A stretch of 64,000 bases of DNA from Bryum argenteum (GCA_037043015.1 CM073330.1:10248512-10312511), one strand, 5' to 3'. Shown: positions 29,100 to 42,474, counted from the first letter of the stretch. Made by a program: numbers and translations. The notes: generated by a model not told the origin, from the sequence alone.

Positions 29100-29412
29100 T
29101 TCAAGAATGTCATCAAGATGAAGTTAAACATCTTCATAGTTGGTGATATTTTTCATTGCAATAATTCTAACGGTAGCATTTCTAGTTAAAGTAGAAATGT
29201 TCAGATTTTGTGACGTTCTTTGAGTACTAATACGTTATGATCTGGCAATTTACAGGGCCTCATGACTCAAAATTTGACCGACATGATTTACAATATGTCT
29301 ACTACAGCATTGCCCGGTTGAGATCTAAATAACTTATCTTTGTTTTCATTTATGACACTTTTCAAAAAAATGTTTTTTTTTTTGGTCACAAATGGGTCAA
29401 ACCATTTAGGGG
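28200..29412 (+). mobile_element. TTAA-flanked element, family C copy 1
   Basis: About 1.2 kb starting CCCTTAAACAAGCC and ending CCATTTAGGGG, with TTAA at 28196-28199 and 29413-29416. It aligns end to end with 43515-44710, and its two ends match those of the inverted, shorter copy 30680-31286. A subterminal hairpin ATGTTGA/TCAACAT lies 15 bp inside the left end. It contains a Helitron-like insertion near 28297-28522 and a 46-base poly-T run at 29053-29098. No transposase frame. Confidence 0.8.
28297..28522 (-). mobile_element. Helitron-like insertion inside family C
   Basis: Absent from the corresponding point of the related copies. Read on the minus strand, its low-coordinate end is hairpin CTTGTC/GACAAG, a short AT spacer, then CTAG followed by T, as at Helitron 3' termini. 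It shares its body (TTTACATGGTACTTTT, CTACCATTTCCTCAAA, ACAGTATTTT) with 46419-46680. The other end is not precisely placed. Confidence 0.5.
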
Positions 29413-29416
29413 TTAA

Positions 29417-30675
29417 TATCGATGCAAAAAGTTCCATTTTGTCCTACACCTTAGTAGCAAATTTATCTAATGTACTAGTTTTATAGAGCATCATCTAACA
29501 TTATTGCAAATAATACATAGTTGATTTTATGACATTTTACAAGTTGATAAAAAAAAGTGCATAAAAAAATACCGTAGAGGTGTTTGGTTCTGACAAAACA
29601 TCTTCTAGTTCCTTGTCTTCTCATTGGCTTACTCATTCTCTCATATTTTGGAGGCTGTTCTTACACTAATTGTTTTCTTTTTATGTGCAAACTATCAATA
29701 TTGAAGACAAAACAAGGATGTTCGTAAAGACCAACTGCAATATAGGCAATCAAAGTGTAAAGATGGTTACTGAGAGAAAAGCTTAGCAACAACAAATGAT
29801 TATGGAAGTAAGGCTAAATTGGTCATCTTTCATTGCTTTAGAAGGTTAGTACAACATTACTTGCAACAAATTTATCAAAGTGAACACAAATTAAAAAGAT
29901 GTTGCACTCATATAAAACGTCTATAAGGGCTAAATTTTCTAAAAATTGGTCAAGGACCCTATGAGTGTGCGTATGAGCTATTTTTAAGAGCTCACTTTTC
30001 ATTGTACATGAGTGCAAAAAAGACAATGGCTTAAACTTACATTATTAACCTTCATCGCTAAGTAAAACATGCAAAATATAACTTCAGTGGTCCACTAAAA
30101 GTCATAAGTGTCAACCTTCAAAACAGTCTACTAGTACATATAAAGTACATAGTTTATCTAGTCATTCAATAATATTTTGATGCCCCTCAGGGGTAAAATA
30201 TAGTTCATGATACCACCTTGTCAAAAAAAAAAAAAAAACTCCAAAAATATAGTGTCTCCATTGCTATATATATAAACCTTCATGTATTTGATGACATCAA
30301 AGGTTCTTTTTTCAACTTGAAGTATGATTTTGATTCAAATTGGTATACATTGTTCCTAAGACAAATGCATGTGCAATATTAAATGTCAAAAAGAAGGTTT
30401 CAAAAGCACCTTCACTTTCAAAAGCACACAATTGTATTGTATGTGAATCCCCAAATTAATCTCTGATGTAGATTGTAATTAATTACATTCAAATAATGTA
30501 AACTTGATTTTAAGTTCAGAATCTTGAAGTTTCATTTCTCATATGGCACCAACAACGATCTATATGATTCTTTTTGAATATTCAATTGTTTTATATTCAA
30601 GGTAAATTCATAATATTCTCTAAAACTATATATTAATTCAACGTTACAGTAATTTACGTATGATACTTAGACAAG
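29417..30675. other. spacer between the two inverted family C elements
   Basis: AT-rich with no recognised gene; a poly-A run lies near 30222. A 62-aa minus-strand frame at 29838-30026 is unsupported. Confidence 0.5.
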
Positions 30676-30679
30676 TTAA

Positions 30680-31286
30680 CCCCTAAATGGTTTGACTCAT
30701 TTGTAGTAAAATGAACACATCCTCAAAAGCATTGTCATAGGTGGAGGTAAAAGTGTGTTATCCAAATCTCAACCGTACAATCTTGTCGTAGACATATTGA
30801 ACATCATGTGGGTCAAATTTTGAGTCATGAGGCTTCATAGATTGCGAGATCATAATGTATTAATACTCAAAAATGATCACATAATTTCATCATTTTCACT
30901 TTAAAGTGAAAATGCTACCATTAGACTTATTGCAATGAAAAAGTCACCAATTAGAATGTTGTTCACCTTCATCTCAGTAGCATCCTTGAACAAAAAAAAA
31001 CCATGAGAAAAATTTCTTTGTGCAAATAATGGCCCTGCAATGGTGAAAACTGCCCTAAATTTTACAAAGGAAAAAATGTCTAAAACTAGGCTGCTGTCAC
31101 TGAAATGCATGCCATTAATTCATACTTCATTGTATGGGTCTGAGATTTTTATGACATGAACTAGACTTGATTTGGGACCCAACCCAAGTGATTTCGTCCA
31201 AAACGGAGTCCGGATGAAGAAGTTATGGCTCTCCAAAGTTTCTGTCATCCAAAATGTCGTTTTTCGACATTCGGCCCGCTTAAGGG
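30680..31286 (-). mobile_element. TTAA-flanked element, family C copy 2 (internally deleted, inverted)
   Basis: Reads CCCCTAAATGG at 30680 and CCGCTTAAGGG ending at 31286, with TTAA at 30676-30679 and 31287-31290. Its minus strand corresponds to both ends of 28200-29412 with the middle missing. The subterminal hairpin here is TGTCG/CGACA, differing from copy 1 in both arms. Confidence 0.8.
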
Positions 31287-31290
31287 TTAA

Positions 31291-33431
31291 GACTTGTATG
31301 ATCATATAACATGCTGTGAAGTTAGTTCTCATTGTAGGGGCCATCAAGTGCTAGCCTCAATTATAAGGTATTAGACGTACAAAAGTTCTACAACGTAATA
31401 GTATTAAAATCTTTCAACTTCTCTACATTTCAAGCTCTTCTTATCATTGAAAATTCATATAGTTTAGAATGTCATATTAAGGAAATTATTTTATGTCATA
31501 TTATGTCAGATTGTGCAAAATAGAGGAAATATAGCTAGATCTTTTAGAACATTTATGCTTATTAAGTTCTTTCGAATGATTCAAATCTATAATTTAAGGC
31601 AAGTAGTTTGCTTTGCTTTGTGCATGACATTATGATCTTGGATATTGTCGATTGGATCGGGGCACATAAGGTGTCGTTGGAAGCAAATTTTTACGTAGGG
31701 ATGTGGGCAATATTCGGATTGTGAATGGGGTCCATGGATTCGATATTGAATTTTAAAGTATTAGCCCCATAAATATCGAAAACTATTTGTATGAGCGTAG
31801 CGACGCTGCGTGGGCATATTAGTTATTATACTAAGTTACAAGTTTTGTTCTCTACAATAAAGTAGTTTTTGATGATCATAGATGAAGCTAATTATGAAAT
31901 AATCCATGTAAATTTTATTCTTGTGCTTCTTATGTTTTAATTTTTTAAATTGTGGCTTCTTTTTTGAGTATCTTATTGTTAGTACATGTTTCCCTTGAAA
32001 AGTCTTAATGCCGGATTCAGTTTTGAAGTACTTAGGAGAAATCAATACTTAGAATTGAAATAATCATAGCATATGTTGAGAATATCAATCAAGAAGATAC
32101 AAATATTAATCGTATTTAACTATAAAAATAATACTTTGAATTATTAATATCTTTTAAAAATAAAGATAAATTTTTTGAATTTGTTTTTATTAGCTTAATA
32201 TAACATATTGGAATAAGAACATCATTTAAAAATCATTTATAGAAGAACATAGAAAGAAAAACATGAAATTACTCCAATGAAGTCAAAACTTCAAGCTCTC
32301 CGTTCTTTCTTGTATATCAAAGGCATGTTTAATTTGTCACTAAGAAAATTCAACGTTAACCTTTTAAGAACTAAGGGTTCGTTAGTGTATTAAATTAATA
32401 TTAGAAGTAAGGTTTTCTTTAAAAAACAAATCAATGGATATCATATACCTATGAACAAAAAGTGACTAGCGGTTGTAATTGTGATGATCATCAACTTATA
32501 CGTAAACTATCATCATATTTGATTAAAATTCATCTCAATAAATATATTTAATAACTATTGTACTATCGGATTTAGAAAAAACATAGATCATGTGAAACAT
32601 GGTGAAATTCACATCCTTTATTTGTCCAAAAAAATGATATATATATATATATACTTTTAATATAATCTGTATGTTATTTTTAGAATTTATATTACTCAAA
32701 TTATTCTCATAGCTTATATGTTGTAGATAAGGTTGTATATTCATCATTGTCTTTTTAAGTGCGCACACGCATAGCTTCAAAGAATACCAAATTTGGTATA
32801 AGATCCATCAAAATCAAACTTAATAAATTTTTGGTTCCTTTAAACTTTGTGCATTTGATCTTAGAGATATGGAATATTAGGATTATTGTAAAAATAATAA
32901 TATTTAAAGGTATATTTATGAATTTACAATTTAGTTAGGAAGATTTCACAATAGAATTATATATCCATATTAGATGTTTATTTTAATATTGCGAAGGAAA
33001 GAAACAAATCATAAGTTATCAGATGATTGTTGTAAGTTATACCATAAGAATATGAATATTATACTAAGTATATTTCAATCCATAATTAATTGAAGGTAGA
33101 TATTCTAAAGTTCACTATAAATATCAAATATAGAAAGTAGATACTTTAAGTTTTTGGTAACATCATAGGAGTAATATATAGCTTACAAATTAAAAAATGT
33201 TAGTGGATTAGATACTATCACATTTCATATCTTAGTATAAGTTATAGTACTAATTAAAGGTTATATTTTGTAAATAGAACCTAATATAAAACTTTGATTT
33301 ATGCCATATCCAATCATCAACATCAATAGATCTCCATCATTTTTCGTATCAATCTCAAATTACAAGGGCACAGTTTTAATTTACACTTCTTCTAAGTAAC
33401 AAAACATTATTTAATAATCAAATGAAGTTCT
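31291..33431. other. AT-rich spacer downstream of SF1
   Basis: Apart from a repeat end near 31650-31822, no gene or clear repeat is recognised; a short AT microsatellite lies at 32638-32653. Minus-strand frames here are short and AT-driven. Confidence 0.5.
31650..31822 (+). mobile_element. Helitron-like 3' end, copy 1
   Basis: Aligns with about 42300-42474: GGTGT(C/T)GTTGGAAGCAA, then ATATTGAATTT(T/C)AAAGTATTA, then AAACTATTTGTATGAGC. It ends with hairpin AGCGT/ACGCT, a GC-rich spacer and TTAG before T; the other copy has CTAG before T. Start not defined. Confidence 0.45.
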
Positions 33432-36400
33432 TCAAGTTATTCCAACTGTAGCCATTAACTTTTCATATTCAGCATCAATAGATTGTGTATTTGCACCACT
33501 AGACGTTGGTTTCACTAAAGCTTGCAATTCTGAATCTTGAGATTTTTTGACTTCATTATTTGTTGATTTTGTGGATGATGTAATATTTGGTGTAGTCAAT
33601 GGACTTGATACACTAGATGCTTGCGAAGACAAGCCAATATGATTATTTGTTTGGAAATTAGTAACATTTGTTTCAGTTTGAAAGGTTGGTACTGATTGAG
33701 GTTGTGCATATTGATTAGGTTGTTGCGGTTGCATGTAATTAGGAGGAAAAGCTTGCCAACCATGAGAAGTTACATGAGGATTCGATGGTTGTTGAGGATT
33801 TTGTGATTCTTGAGAAAGAGGTGTAGGAGCCATAGGTTGTGGCCAAGCACCCAACTGACTTTGTGTTTGTAATGAATTTGGTCTAAAATTTCCTTGAAAT
33901 GGTTGCATAGAAGTCGGTAGGTGAATATTTCTATAATCAACACCTTGATGAGGCATTATCACTTGGGTTCTTACAACATTCATAGGATTTACCATACCAT
34001 TTGGAGGTTGTTGAATGATTCGAATTTGTTGACATCTTATAGGTTGATTTGGCATACTTGGATGCATAGTTGTTTGATATACTGGTCTTATCATTTGTTG
34101 GGGGCGTATTCCGATTGGACTTGGACCTGCCACCATTCTTATAGGATTGTGTGACAACCTTGGGCCACTTTGATTTGTTCCAAGTGTTGATATTGGATTT
34201 TGAATGTATGTAACGGTCTTCTCTTGAATTTGAGTAGTTCCCTCACTAGGTGTACTAGATTTTGTATCATTTTGTGGACTTGTCCCAGGTGGAGTATTTG
34301 AACTTGCTCCAGGTGGTCCATTCAAACTTGTTCCAGGTGGTCCACTTGAATTGGCTCCAGGTGTTATATTTGGAGGTGGTTGTTGTAGTATAGGATTTCC
34401 ACCTCCAACTCTTATTAACTGTGGTGGAATGCCATGTGGTTGAAGTCCATTTATTCCTCTCCATGGAGTTGGACTACGTACATATATGATTTGAGGTCGA
34501 TTTACAATATTAGAATTTGGTAGCCGGGGTTGAGACATCATAGTATTATTTGAAACCATTGGTGGTTTATTCAATGCTTGTGCTCCACTCCAAGATGAAT
34601 TTGTACTTGGTAATGCTGTAATTATATAGATTTCATTGCAAGCATAAGATTATGACTATAGAGCCTCAAAAGTTATGTTGTAGTTATGCATGTCATACAC
34701 ATCAACAAATTTTACTTCAAAATTTAGGAATTTATTTAAATTTCAAAGATAATGTAATGCACAATAGATTGAGAGAACTACCGGGAGTAGTTGTACTTGT
34801 TGCCAACGATGCAGAAGATGCACTACTAACTACTCCCAAGGATCCGTTGTTTAACTCCTTCAAGAAATTCATGTATTCTACATCAAGTGTACCCTGTAAT
34901 ACTTTTTTAAGTTAATATTCTATAAGTGTTTAATTTATTACTAGTATAGGATTGGAATGCATATTGTAATTCTAGTTATTATAAAGTTTTTGTAGAAGTT
35001 CACTAGTTCGTATGAAGGTCATGAATTCTCCATTATTGAAGTTTTCTAAAGATCTTAATAATTTATTTCTTCTCATACACTATATATTATTCTTCCCCTT
35101 CCCTTTCAACAATATATTACTTCTTAAGTCTACATTAAAAAAAAAAAAAAAAAAAAAAAACAAAAACACACGCCAATACTATTGTTGATTTGATTAGATT
35201 AGCATATGAGGTTTTCTCCATTTTATTGCAAGATCCTTGTTATTATTTGCAAGACTAATTATTCTTTACAAGATAGTAGAATAATTTTTGATGGTACATG
35301 TATTGAAACGAACTCACCTCTGCAGATCCAGGCTTTGACTTTTTTTGTAGACAATCTATGGCTGGATGACCACCATCTCCACATATTGTGCATACAACCT
35401 AGTGATTCACCAATTATCACAATGTAAAGTTATTCTCATATCAATAAATCCTTCTTAGAGGAACTTATTCTGTAAAAACAAGTATATATTTTATAATATT
35501 TTTGAATGATTTTTGTTCTACTTAAGCTAGTATGAAGAAATGTTTTTGATCTTTTGTTAAAGCTATTACTCTTTCCAACTCTAAATAACATCTTTACTTT
35601 TGTAGGCCTATGCTTTTCATGCATACACTTACACCTATTTTCATGCGTAATAAGTGCAATATGATCTGGTTCTATTGAAGTACCAAAAGTATAAAAATTA
35701 CCTTAGATTGGAAAGTAATCAAGGCTTCTTTTGAACATTGCCAATCTTGGTGACCCATCTCTCCACAAATTGAACATACTTTAAAAATATCTCGCATGGT
35801 TCCTGCATTCAAGAACAAAACAAACTTCAAACATCAAACAATCACAATGATACCTTTATCTCTTGTAAGTACAACTTTTAATGTATAATTTTCCATCCGC
35901 TAGTTAAACAAGTAAATGGTTCTTTTGGGGGTCATTAATTTTTTTGTAACCTCGTTCTTGTACTTCAATCTTTTGTTGTAACTTCTTTGCAATTTGACTA
36001 GTGCTTAAAATGATCTTATGCATTATAATTTAAACTTGTAGAAAAATGTATGCATAAGTGTTTGGAATGCTATTCTCTAGAATTATTTATATCACTTCTT
36101 TTTATGAATTTTATAATGCTATTTACACTAGTAAATTCATGAACTAGGAACATTAGAAGTGAGAGGTTGCGACAAAATTTTAATGTATTTGACAGGCCGA
36201 ATTGGCAATAATTATATTAAATTATCAAATTATCAAAAGAATTAAAAATGCTTATTTTCGGAAAATAGATATCAATACTCAAAAAGCTCAAAGTCACTAT
36301 AGAATTGGGATTGTCAAATTGAAATCTCAATGTAATATAAACATTTAAGAGCCAAGTGTTGAACTAGCCTATCACATGATATATAATATTTGATGTAGAG

Positions 36401-38460
36401 ACTATTTACCATTCATTTCTGCAAGTTCTCTTAGTTGTTTGCGCTTGTGCATATTTTCAACCTCCTGCAATAATATCAAAAGACATGAAACCTCATAATG
36501 AGTTTAAGAAATAAAGAAATTTCAAAATAAAGAATCGTCCATTCACATGCATATATATATAAATGAGTACAAAAATTAACTTGAATGAAACTTTCATGAA
36601 ATGTAATTTAAAATTCGATGACATGTTTTTTAAAATTCCTACAAAAGTACATCAACCTCTCAAAATGTTTAAATTTCATTAAACATGACCCTTGTTTTTT
36701 GTTTTTCTACTATGAAAAAACTCCCTAGAGATCTCTAAAAGAATAATAAAGTGATAAAAAGCATAAAGCACATATTTAGATAATCACAACGTGTGGAGGT
36801 TTTGGAGTAGCATTTCCACTTTGAAGTGAGATAATCTTCTTTAAATACTAGGATAGTATAATCTTGCAATAAATGCAGACTCATGATTCTCAATTCCATC
36901 CGTGTCATTTATAGTAAGTGTATTGAAAAACTACATGGTTATAACTTGAATAGCTCACCTTTAATTAGAATAGTAGCACTTTAAAAGTAGTGTTATTTTA
37001 AGACCAAAACGACCTCAAGACAAGCCCAGCTTTATGAAAATACACTAAAAAGCAAGCCCCTTAGTCATGGTTTGACGTTCAAGGGTCAAGGGACAAGACA
37101 TGTTTGTAGATTTTTCTAGACAAGTTGAAAAGACACATTATACTTTATTGAGTTTTTGAATTTTTGTTGAGTTTTTATCAATATATATATATATATATAT
37201 ATACCAAATTACATGTATTTGGGTTGGAGTACTTACATCAACTGGAGTTAAAAGCGGCTCAATGAGAGCAACTGCCGCATCAACTTTTTCAATAGAATCT
37301 GCTGTTACATGAACATGCAAATCATCATGGAGTCCTTCCAAGTCTTTATCGCGACGTCCTGTTGTGACGGGTCTCTAGCAACAAATACAAATTCAAATAA
37401 TAACTACATCTTATATATAAATTTTAAAAATTAATTAGATTTCAACAAAAAGTACAAATTTATATTAGAAATGTTAACTTTGAATACTTCTAATACCTAT
37501 ACAAGATAAATTTTACTATATTCAGAATGAAATGGCTGTTGTCTTGAATTGCCTATACCTTCCCTTCTTTGAGAGCACCTCGTCCGCGAATAGCTATCTT
37601 GGTTCCGGTTTCCTTGATACATTCAAGAATATTTGTTATATGAAGTAATTAAATCATAGGAAAATAGAATAGCATATTGTGCAATCTAATGAGTTTAAAA
37701 GAAGAGGGTCTAAGGTTACAATGGTGGACTTGAGAAATATTGTAACTATCGCAAGGCGAAACTAATGCAATTACGAATAGAAAGCAAAGCTTGTTCAATT
37801 GTGAAAAATATAAAATAAAATGATATTTACTTTCTATTCTTGTATTTCATGCACCCAAATGATTTACCAATTCATGTATTTGATTTTAATGTTTGTGGAT
37901 AAACTATAAAAGGAGTACAATGTAAAAAGAATTTAAGTATTCAACCTGTTCCATGCGTTTTTGAGTATTTCCTCGTGGACCAAGAATGAGACCAATGAAA
38001 TTGTAGCCGGGATAATTTTTTACCTACATAGTAATTGCTTGAATTATTTTTCAAATATAGTTCAATATCAACTAATTGTTTCTTTTGTTTTATTGAATAT
38101 TTTATGCAAGAGCAAAGTAGATAAGAACAATACCAAATTCAACATAACTCAGGTTTAAATTCTTCTCACCGGAATGAACAATTTTGCTTCTCTAAAAACT
38201 GGTTTATAACCAGCCGGTGGCTTATAATTTGGATTCAGCTTCATACATTCACCTGCAATTGAAGATGTTTTATTTCATTATAGTAAGTCATGTAGACCAA
38301 TACAAGAGGTTTTTAACTGTATCATCTACTATGCACATAGTGGATTACAATATTTGTTGTGCTTTGAATCATCAGAACTAAAACAATATGTATGTACAAA
38401 TACTAACAATTATTTGGTAAATCATATAAATACCTTACTTTCTACTTCCTACACTTAAAG

Positions 38461-38509
<49 letters not shown>

Positions 38510-40233
38510 TAACGGTTCTAATGTAAATTACCTATGGCTTCTCGTCTCTCAATCTCAAGTAGTTCACGTCTTCTACCCTGCCATTAATTTCAAACATGTC
38601 AATAGTCAACATTCATTTACACATTAGTTATCATCTCGTAAATACGATGAAAATTTATTTGGAACTTTAAATAGAATTTTGACTTGATTATTGGTGCAAA
38701 ATTGAATATATTTTAAAGACATATCAAGCTTTTAAAATAACAATTTGAATAATTTAGGTTTTGGTTTTAAAACTGATGTTTAAAAGTATCTATGTTTTTG
38801 AGCACTTTGTTGCAAAGTAATGAAATCCTAAATATGTTGTGCAATACAACTTATTATATTGTCTGAAACAATTTTATTGCTGGACAATTTCTGTGAACTA
38901 ACAAAAGAAGTTTATGTATTTGTAGAGTATTCTGAGAGTCTCATTCATGATTCATACATTTATAATTTTGATACGATATTCATACCTCTCGGGTATTTGT
39001 TCTTTGACCATTAGAATCATAGATTGGCGGAGGTGATGGTGAGCGAGGGCCATCAGTGTCAAGATCCAAAAAACCCGAGTCCAATTGAGCAGCAATTTGC
39101 TCCGCTCGAGTCTGCTCAAAAGTCGTCCCACCAATAACAGGCATCTATATCACTAAAGGCCTTCACCTGGATATGAGCATTATAGTGTTTTCCTTCTTAG
39201 GTGGATAAACACCACATTTTTCATATATAAATGCATCTTGCGTTCACATATCATTGTAAATCACATAATATCATATGTTAATGTTAGATATGATTTAGGT
39301 ATTTTTTTCATAATAAAAGCAAAGACTTGTTAAAAAAATTGTATGTTATTTATAACAAAATTTTGAGTAAAAGTCTGCAAGAAGTAACTTGGGTCAGAAG
39401 TGAAAAAATGATCAATATATCTATACATATAGAAACTCGACTCTTTTTTAGTTTTCAATAATCATTGGTACAAACATCACCTATACTAAGAGTTTCATCC
39501 TAAAAAATCATGACCACCACTTTGATATTTAAAGGCTTCAATTTCATTGTTAGAGTTTGCAACAACTTACTTGCAACGCAAGAGCCAAGCCTCGTTTGAC
39601 AACAGGATCATCTCGCGGATCAGGGCCCCATTTACTCTTTCGTTTAGGTTTTTGCTCGACACCTTCCTCTTTAAATGTAGTATTAGAATTTACTTTTGGT
39701 GCGACGTTTTGATTAACTGGAACAAGGGATCCAAATAACTTATTCTTTGGTATAACAAAATTTGGTTTTCCATTCAATATAGTAGATGATTTTGTAAACA
39801 CTCCATTATTCTTTGACATAGCATTTGTTGGTGCATGTGCTGCCACAAGTGCTGCAGCAGTTTTTTGTGCTGTAGCTGCCGCAACGGCAACATTAAGCTC
39901 AAATGAAGACATTTTTGAGTCTAAAGAAACAACATTATCTTCGGTCTTTGGAACTTCATCATCTATGCACATTGGAACTTCTTCGTCTTTGGTCATTGGA
40001 ACTTCTTCAGCTTTGGTTGCTCGAACTTCTTCGTCTTTGGTCACCGGAACTTCCTTGTCTTTGATCATTGGAACTTCCTCATCTTTGGTCATTGAAACTT
40101 CCGCGTTTTTGGTCATTGGAACTTCCTCACCTTCGGTCATCAAAACTTCCTCATCTTTGGTCATCACAACTTCCTCCTCTTTGGTCATTAGAACTTCCTC
40201 ATCTTTGGTCATTAGAACTTCTTCATTAACCAT
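33432..40233 (-). CDS. SF1: Splicing factor 1 / branch-point-binding protein
   Basis: Twelve exons on the minus strand join in frame: 40233-39571, 39144-38986, 38577-38532, 38252-38170, 38023-37946, 37612-37559, 37374-37237, 36464-36410, 35802-35702, 35398-35318, 34893-34782, 34615-33432. They encode 917 aa. SF1 binds the intron branch point and U2AF65 in the early spliceosome. Residues 4-99 are twelve octapeptide repeats. [10 protein letters not shown] (W202) is the U2AF-ligand motif, and [20 protein letters not shown] is the conserved SPSP linker. A KH domain follows with [18 protein letters not shown] (326-343) and [13 protein letters not shown]. Two CCHC zinc knuckles lie at 435-448 ([14 protein letters not shown]) and 462-475 ([14 protein letters not shown]), then a long Pro/Gln/Asn-rich tail ending [12 protein letters not shown], like the end of plant SF1. 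The RRM that follows the knuckles in Arabidopsis SF1 is absent. Codon use is AT-rich. Confidence 0.92.
37181..37202. repeat. (AT)n microsatellite in an SF1 intron
   Basis: Eleven AT dinucleotides, in the intron between the exons at 37237 and 36464. Confidence 0.9.
38462..38507. repeat. (AT)n microsatellite in an SF1 intron
   Basis: About 23 AT dinucleotides, between the SF1 exons at 38532 and 38252. Confidence 0.9.
39937..40224 (-). repeat. 24-bp tandem repeat coding for an SF1 octapeptide array
   Basis: Twelve in-frame units of eight residues (consensus EEVPMTKD; variants [32 protein letters not shown]) form residues 4-99 of SF1. Every unit keeps the frame. The array is acidic and regular, and unlike the N-terminus of known SF1 proteins. 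Confidence 0.9.
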
Positions 40234-41205
40234 TTACAAAAAACTCTTAATGCAATAGTGATCCTAATTTGGTATGAAGCACTCAAATATCTACTTTCTT
40301 AGACCTAAATTTGAGAAATATTCAATCAAATGCACGAAGACGTATATTATGATGCAATGTTTGACAAAAGAGTAAGTAAAACTATCAATCTAATGAAGCT
40401 AAGAAATAAAAAGTGTCGTCTAAAGTTTGTGACCAAATGCATCAACTTCAAGTCATACAATAAGTGTAAGCCCAAGAATTCAACTAAAAAATGTAAGTAG
40501 GGCGATAAACAACAAAGTGTAGGGTTTGGTTGTGGGATACTTAGATATCGATTTTTTGATTCTTTAATTGCACTTTGTGCACATGTGACGGTTATAGAAT
40601 CTGTGTCTTAAAAAGAGATTAGGAGCTTTCAATGTTTCCGGATTTTATTGAACCAGAATCATTTATCATTATATTTATTAATATTGGATCTAAAAAGTTG
40701 ATTCATTTATACTAATTCTTGATTGAGCATCACATTAAGCCGGCATTTTTATGTGATGATAATTCCATTCAATTTTGTAGACCCATTTTATTTTATTTTA
40801 AAATTTCTAGTATACAAGAGTTGTTACGAGGAGATTAGTGTTATGGGTAACATTTGGTAAAAAACACTATCTCTTAACTCTCTTAGGATTAGAGTTCATT
40901 TTGGGGTGCATTTCAACAGATGTCCCTTGTGTTTTCTTCAAGCCACCAATTCCACCACTTCCAAAGTATTCTTCCACTTGCAAGAATGTGTGCATGTTCT
41001 CACATTTAGTGTTATGGTTTGACGATTAGTGTTGTAACACTATAATGATGTGTGACATTTAGTGTTACAGTTCGCAATTAACGTTTGTAACACTAGTCAA
41101 CAACTATTGTTAACGACTATTGTTTCTCTTTAATGATGATTTCATTCAATTTTGTAAATATTGAATATTTTTTAGAAGTCCTATATATAATTATTTTTTG
41201 ATTTA
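40234..41205. other. SF1 5' flank
   Basis: AT-rich upstream region of SF1. It contains repeated words around GTGTTA(C/T) and AACACTA at 40830-41110 without a clear unit. No gene seen. Confidence 0.45.
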
Positions 41206-42165
41206 ATACCTAAAAATCTTTGTGTTTTTTTGGAGCTCAAATATATAAAATTAAAATTTTCCACAACTTTGCACAAATGGGGTATGGATCATATTTTTAT
41301 ACTCTTGTAGAAATTTTACCCATAGGATCTTGAAGCTAATTATCATCAAAAGTACTATGCCAAACTTTAGTTGTTGGATGTGCACCATTTGTAAGATTAT
41401 ATCACTGAAAATTGATACAATACTTTTTTTGGTGTATACTGCTAAAAGACATAGTCTACTTTGTGCAAAGATGACCTCTCTCATGGTTTACCCAAAATTT
41501 TAGTTGAAATATTTGTTGACATCCCCTAAAGATCTAAGAAAGTCAAATTAACCCCTTTTTTGAACTTTCATGCATATAGAAGGTAAAGAAGCACCAATAC
41601 ACTAAAACATGCATTCCACAAAATATTTCTGACGTAGGAAAAAAGTAAACGGTTAGTAAGTACCTCTATATATTTTTTATTTTCAAGTAAGTTAATTTTT
41701 TTAAAAAATCTCAAATCTCAAATTTTGATCAATGTGAAAAAAACTATTCAAAATTTACCAATAGCTGTAAAGGTTGCAAACTTCACTACATACACCTTGC
41801 AATATAGGGAGAACCTAGTAAAATACTCATGCAAACATATAACTTTAATCCCTTCAACTAGAGTGCAAAAACCCATTTTGGGTTCTGAGGAGAGTCAAGG
41901 CTTAACCCCCATAGATCTTTAAAATCCAACATGGGTTTTGAGGGTTCGTGTGAGAACAAAATTTAGTCAACTTTGAGTGTTATAATTATACAAATAAAGA
42001 AGAATGAATAATTCAATTTGACATTGAAGTAGTTTTTCAAGCTAACTATTAGATCCCACAGTTGGATCTTCTAAATTTTTAGATTGAGTTTTTTTGCTCT
42101 TGAAGAAGAAGGAGGTCATTTTTTGAAATTTAGGCACTTTTGTACCAAGGATCTTCAGAGGTTAG
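41206..42165. repeat. fragments of TTAA-type elements (family B/F related)
   Basis: CCTAAAAATCTTTGTGTTTTT at about 41213 resembles the left end of family B and the sequence at 61533. Words near 41785-41865 (CACTACATACACCTTGCA, ATATAGGGAG) match the right part of family B. From 41906 (TTAA then CCCCCATAGATC) to about 42160 (GGATCTTCAGAG), the sequence parallels the end of 54589-55478. Probably several decayed copies placed end to end. Confidence 0.55.
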
Positions 42166-42299
42166 GTATCTCTAGAGGTTAGTACCTCTTTGAGTATGGC
42201 TTACTTTTATTTGTTTTGTTACTTGTTAAAATATTTGTCATGTAAGGCGGATAGTTTTTTATGTTAGCGAGTAACTTTATGATCTTGAGGACCGCTTAT

Positions 42300-42474
42300 C
42301 GAGTTGGGCTAGACAAGGTGTTGTTGGAAGCAATTATTTTTGTAGTGGTGCAGGCAACAATTGGATCGCAGAATATCAGACGATTCCCTAAATATTGAAT
42401 TTCAAAGTATTAATGGCCCCACAATCATTAGAAACTATTTGTATGAGCCTTGCAACGCCCCATGGGTGTACTAG
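42300..42474 (+). mobile_element. Helitron-like 3' end, copy 2
   Basis: Counterpart of 31650-31822. It ends GGGTGTACTAG at 42474, followed by T, with a GC-rich segment (GCAACGCCCCATGGG) just before. Confidence 0.45.

Noticed and set aside
36465-37236. Decayed family A end in an SF1 intron (GACGTTCAAGGGTCAAGGG near 37074)
   Set aside because: Resembles GACGTTTAAGGGTTAAGGG with two changes, but no left end or body could be matched.
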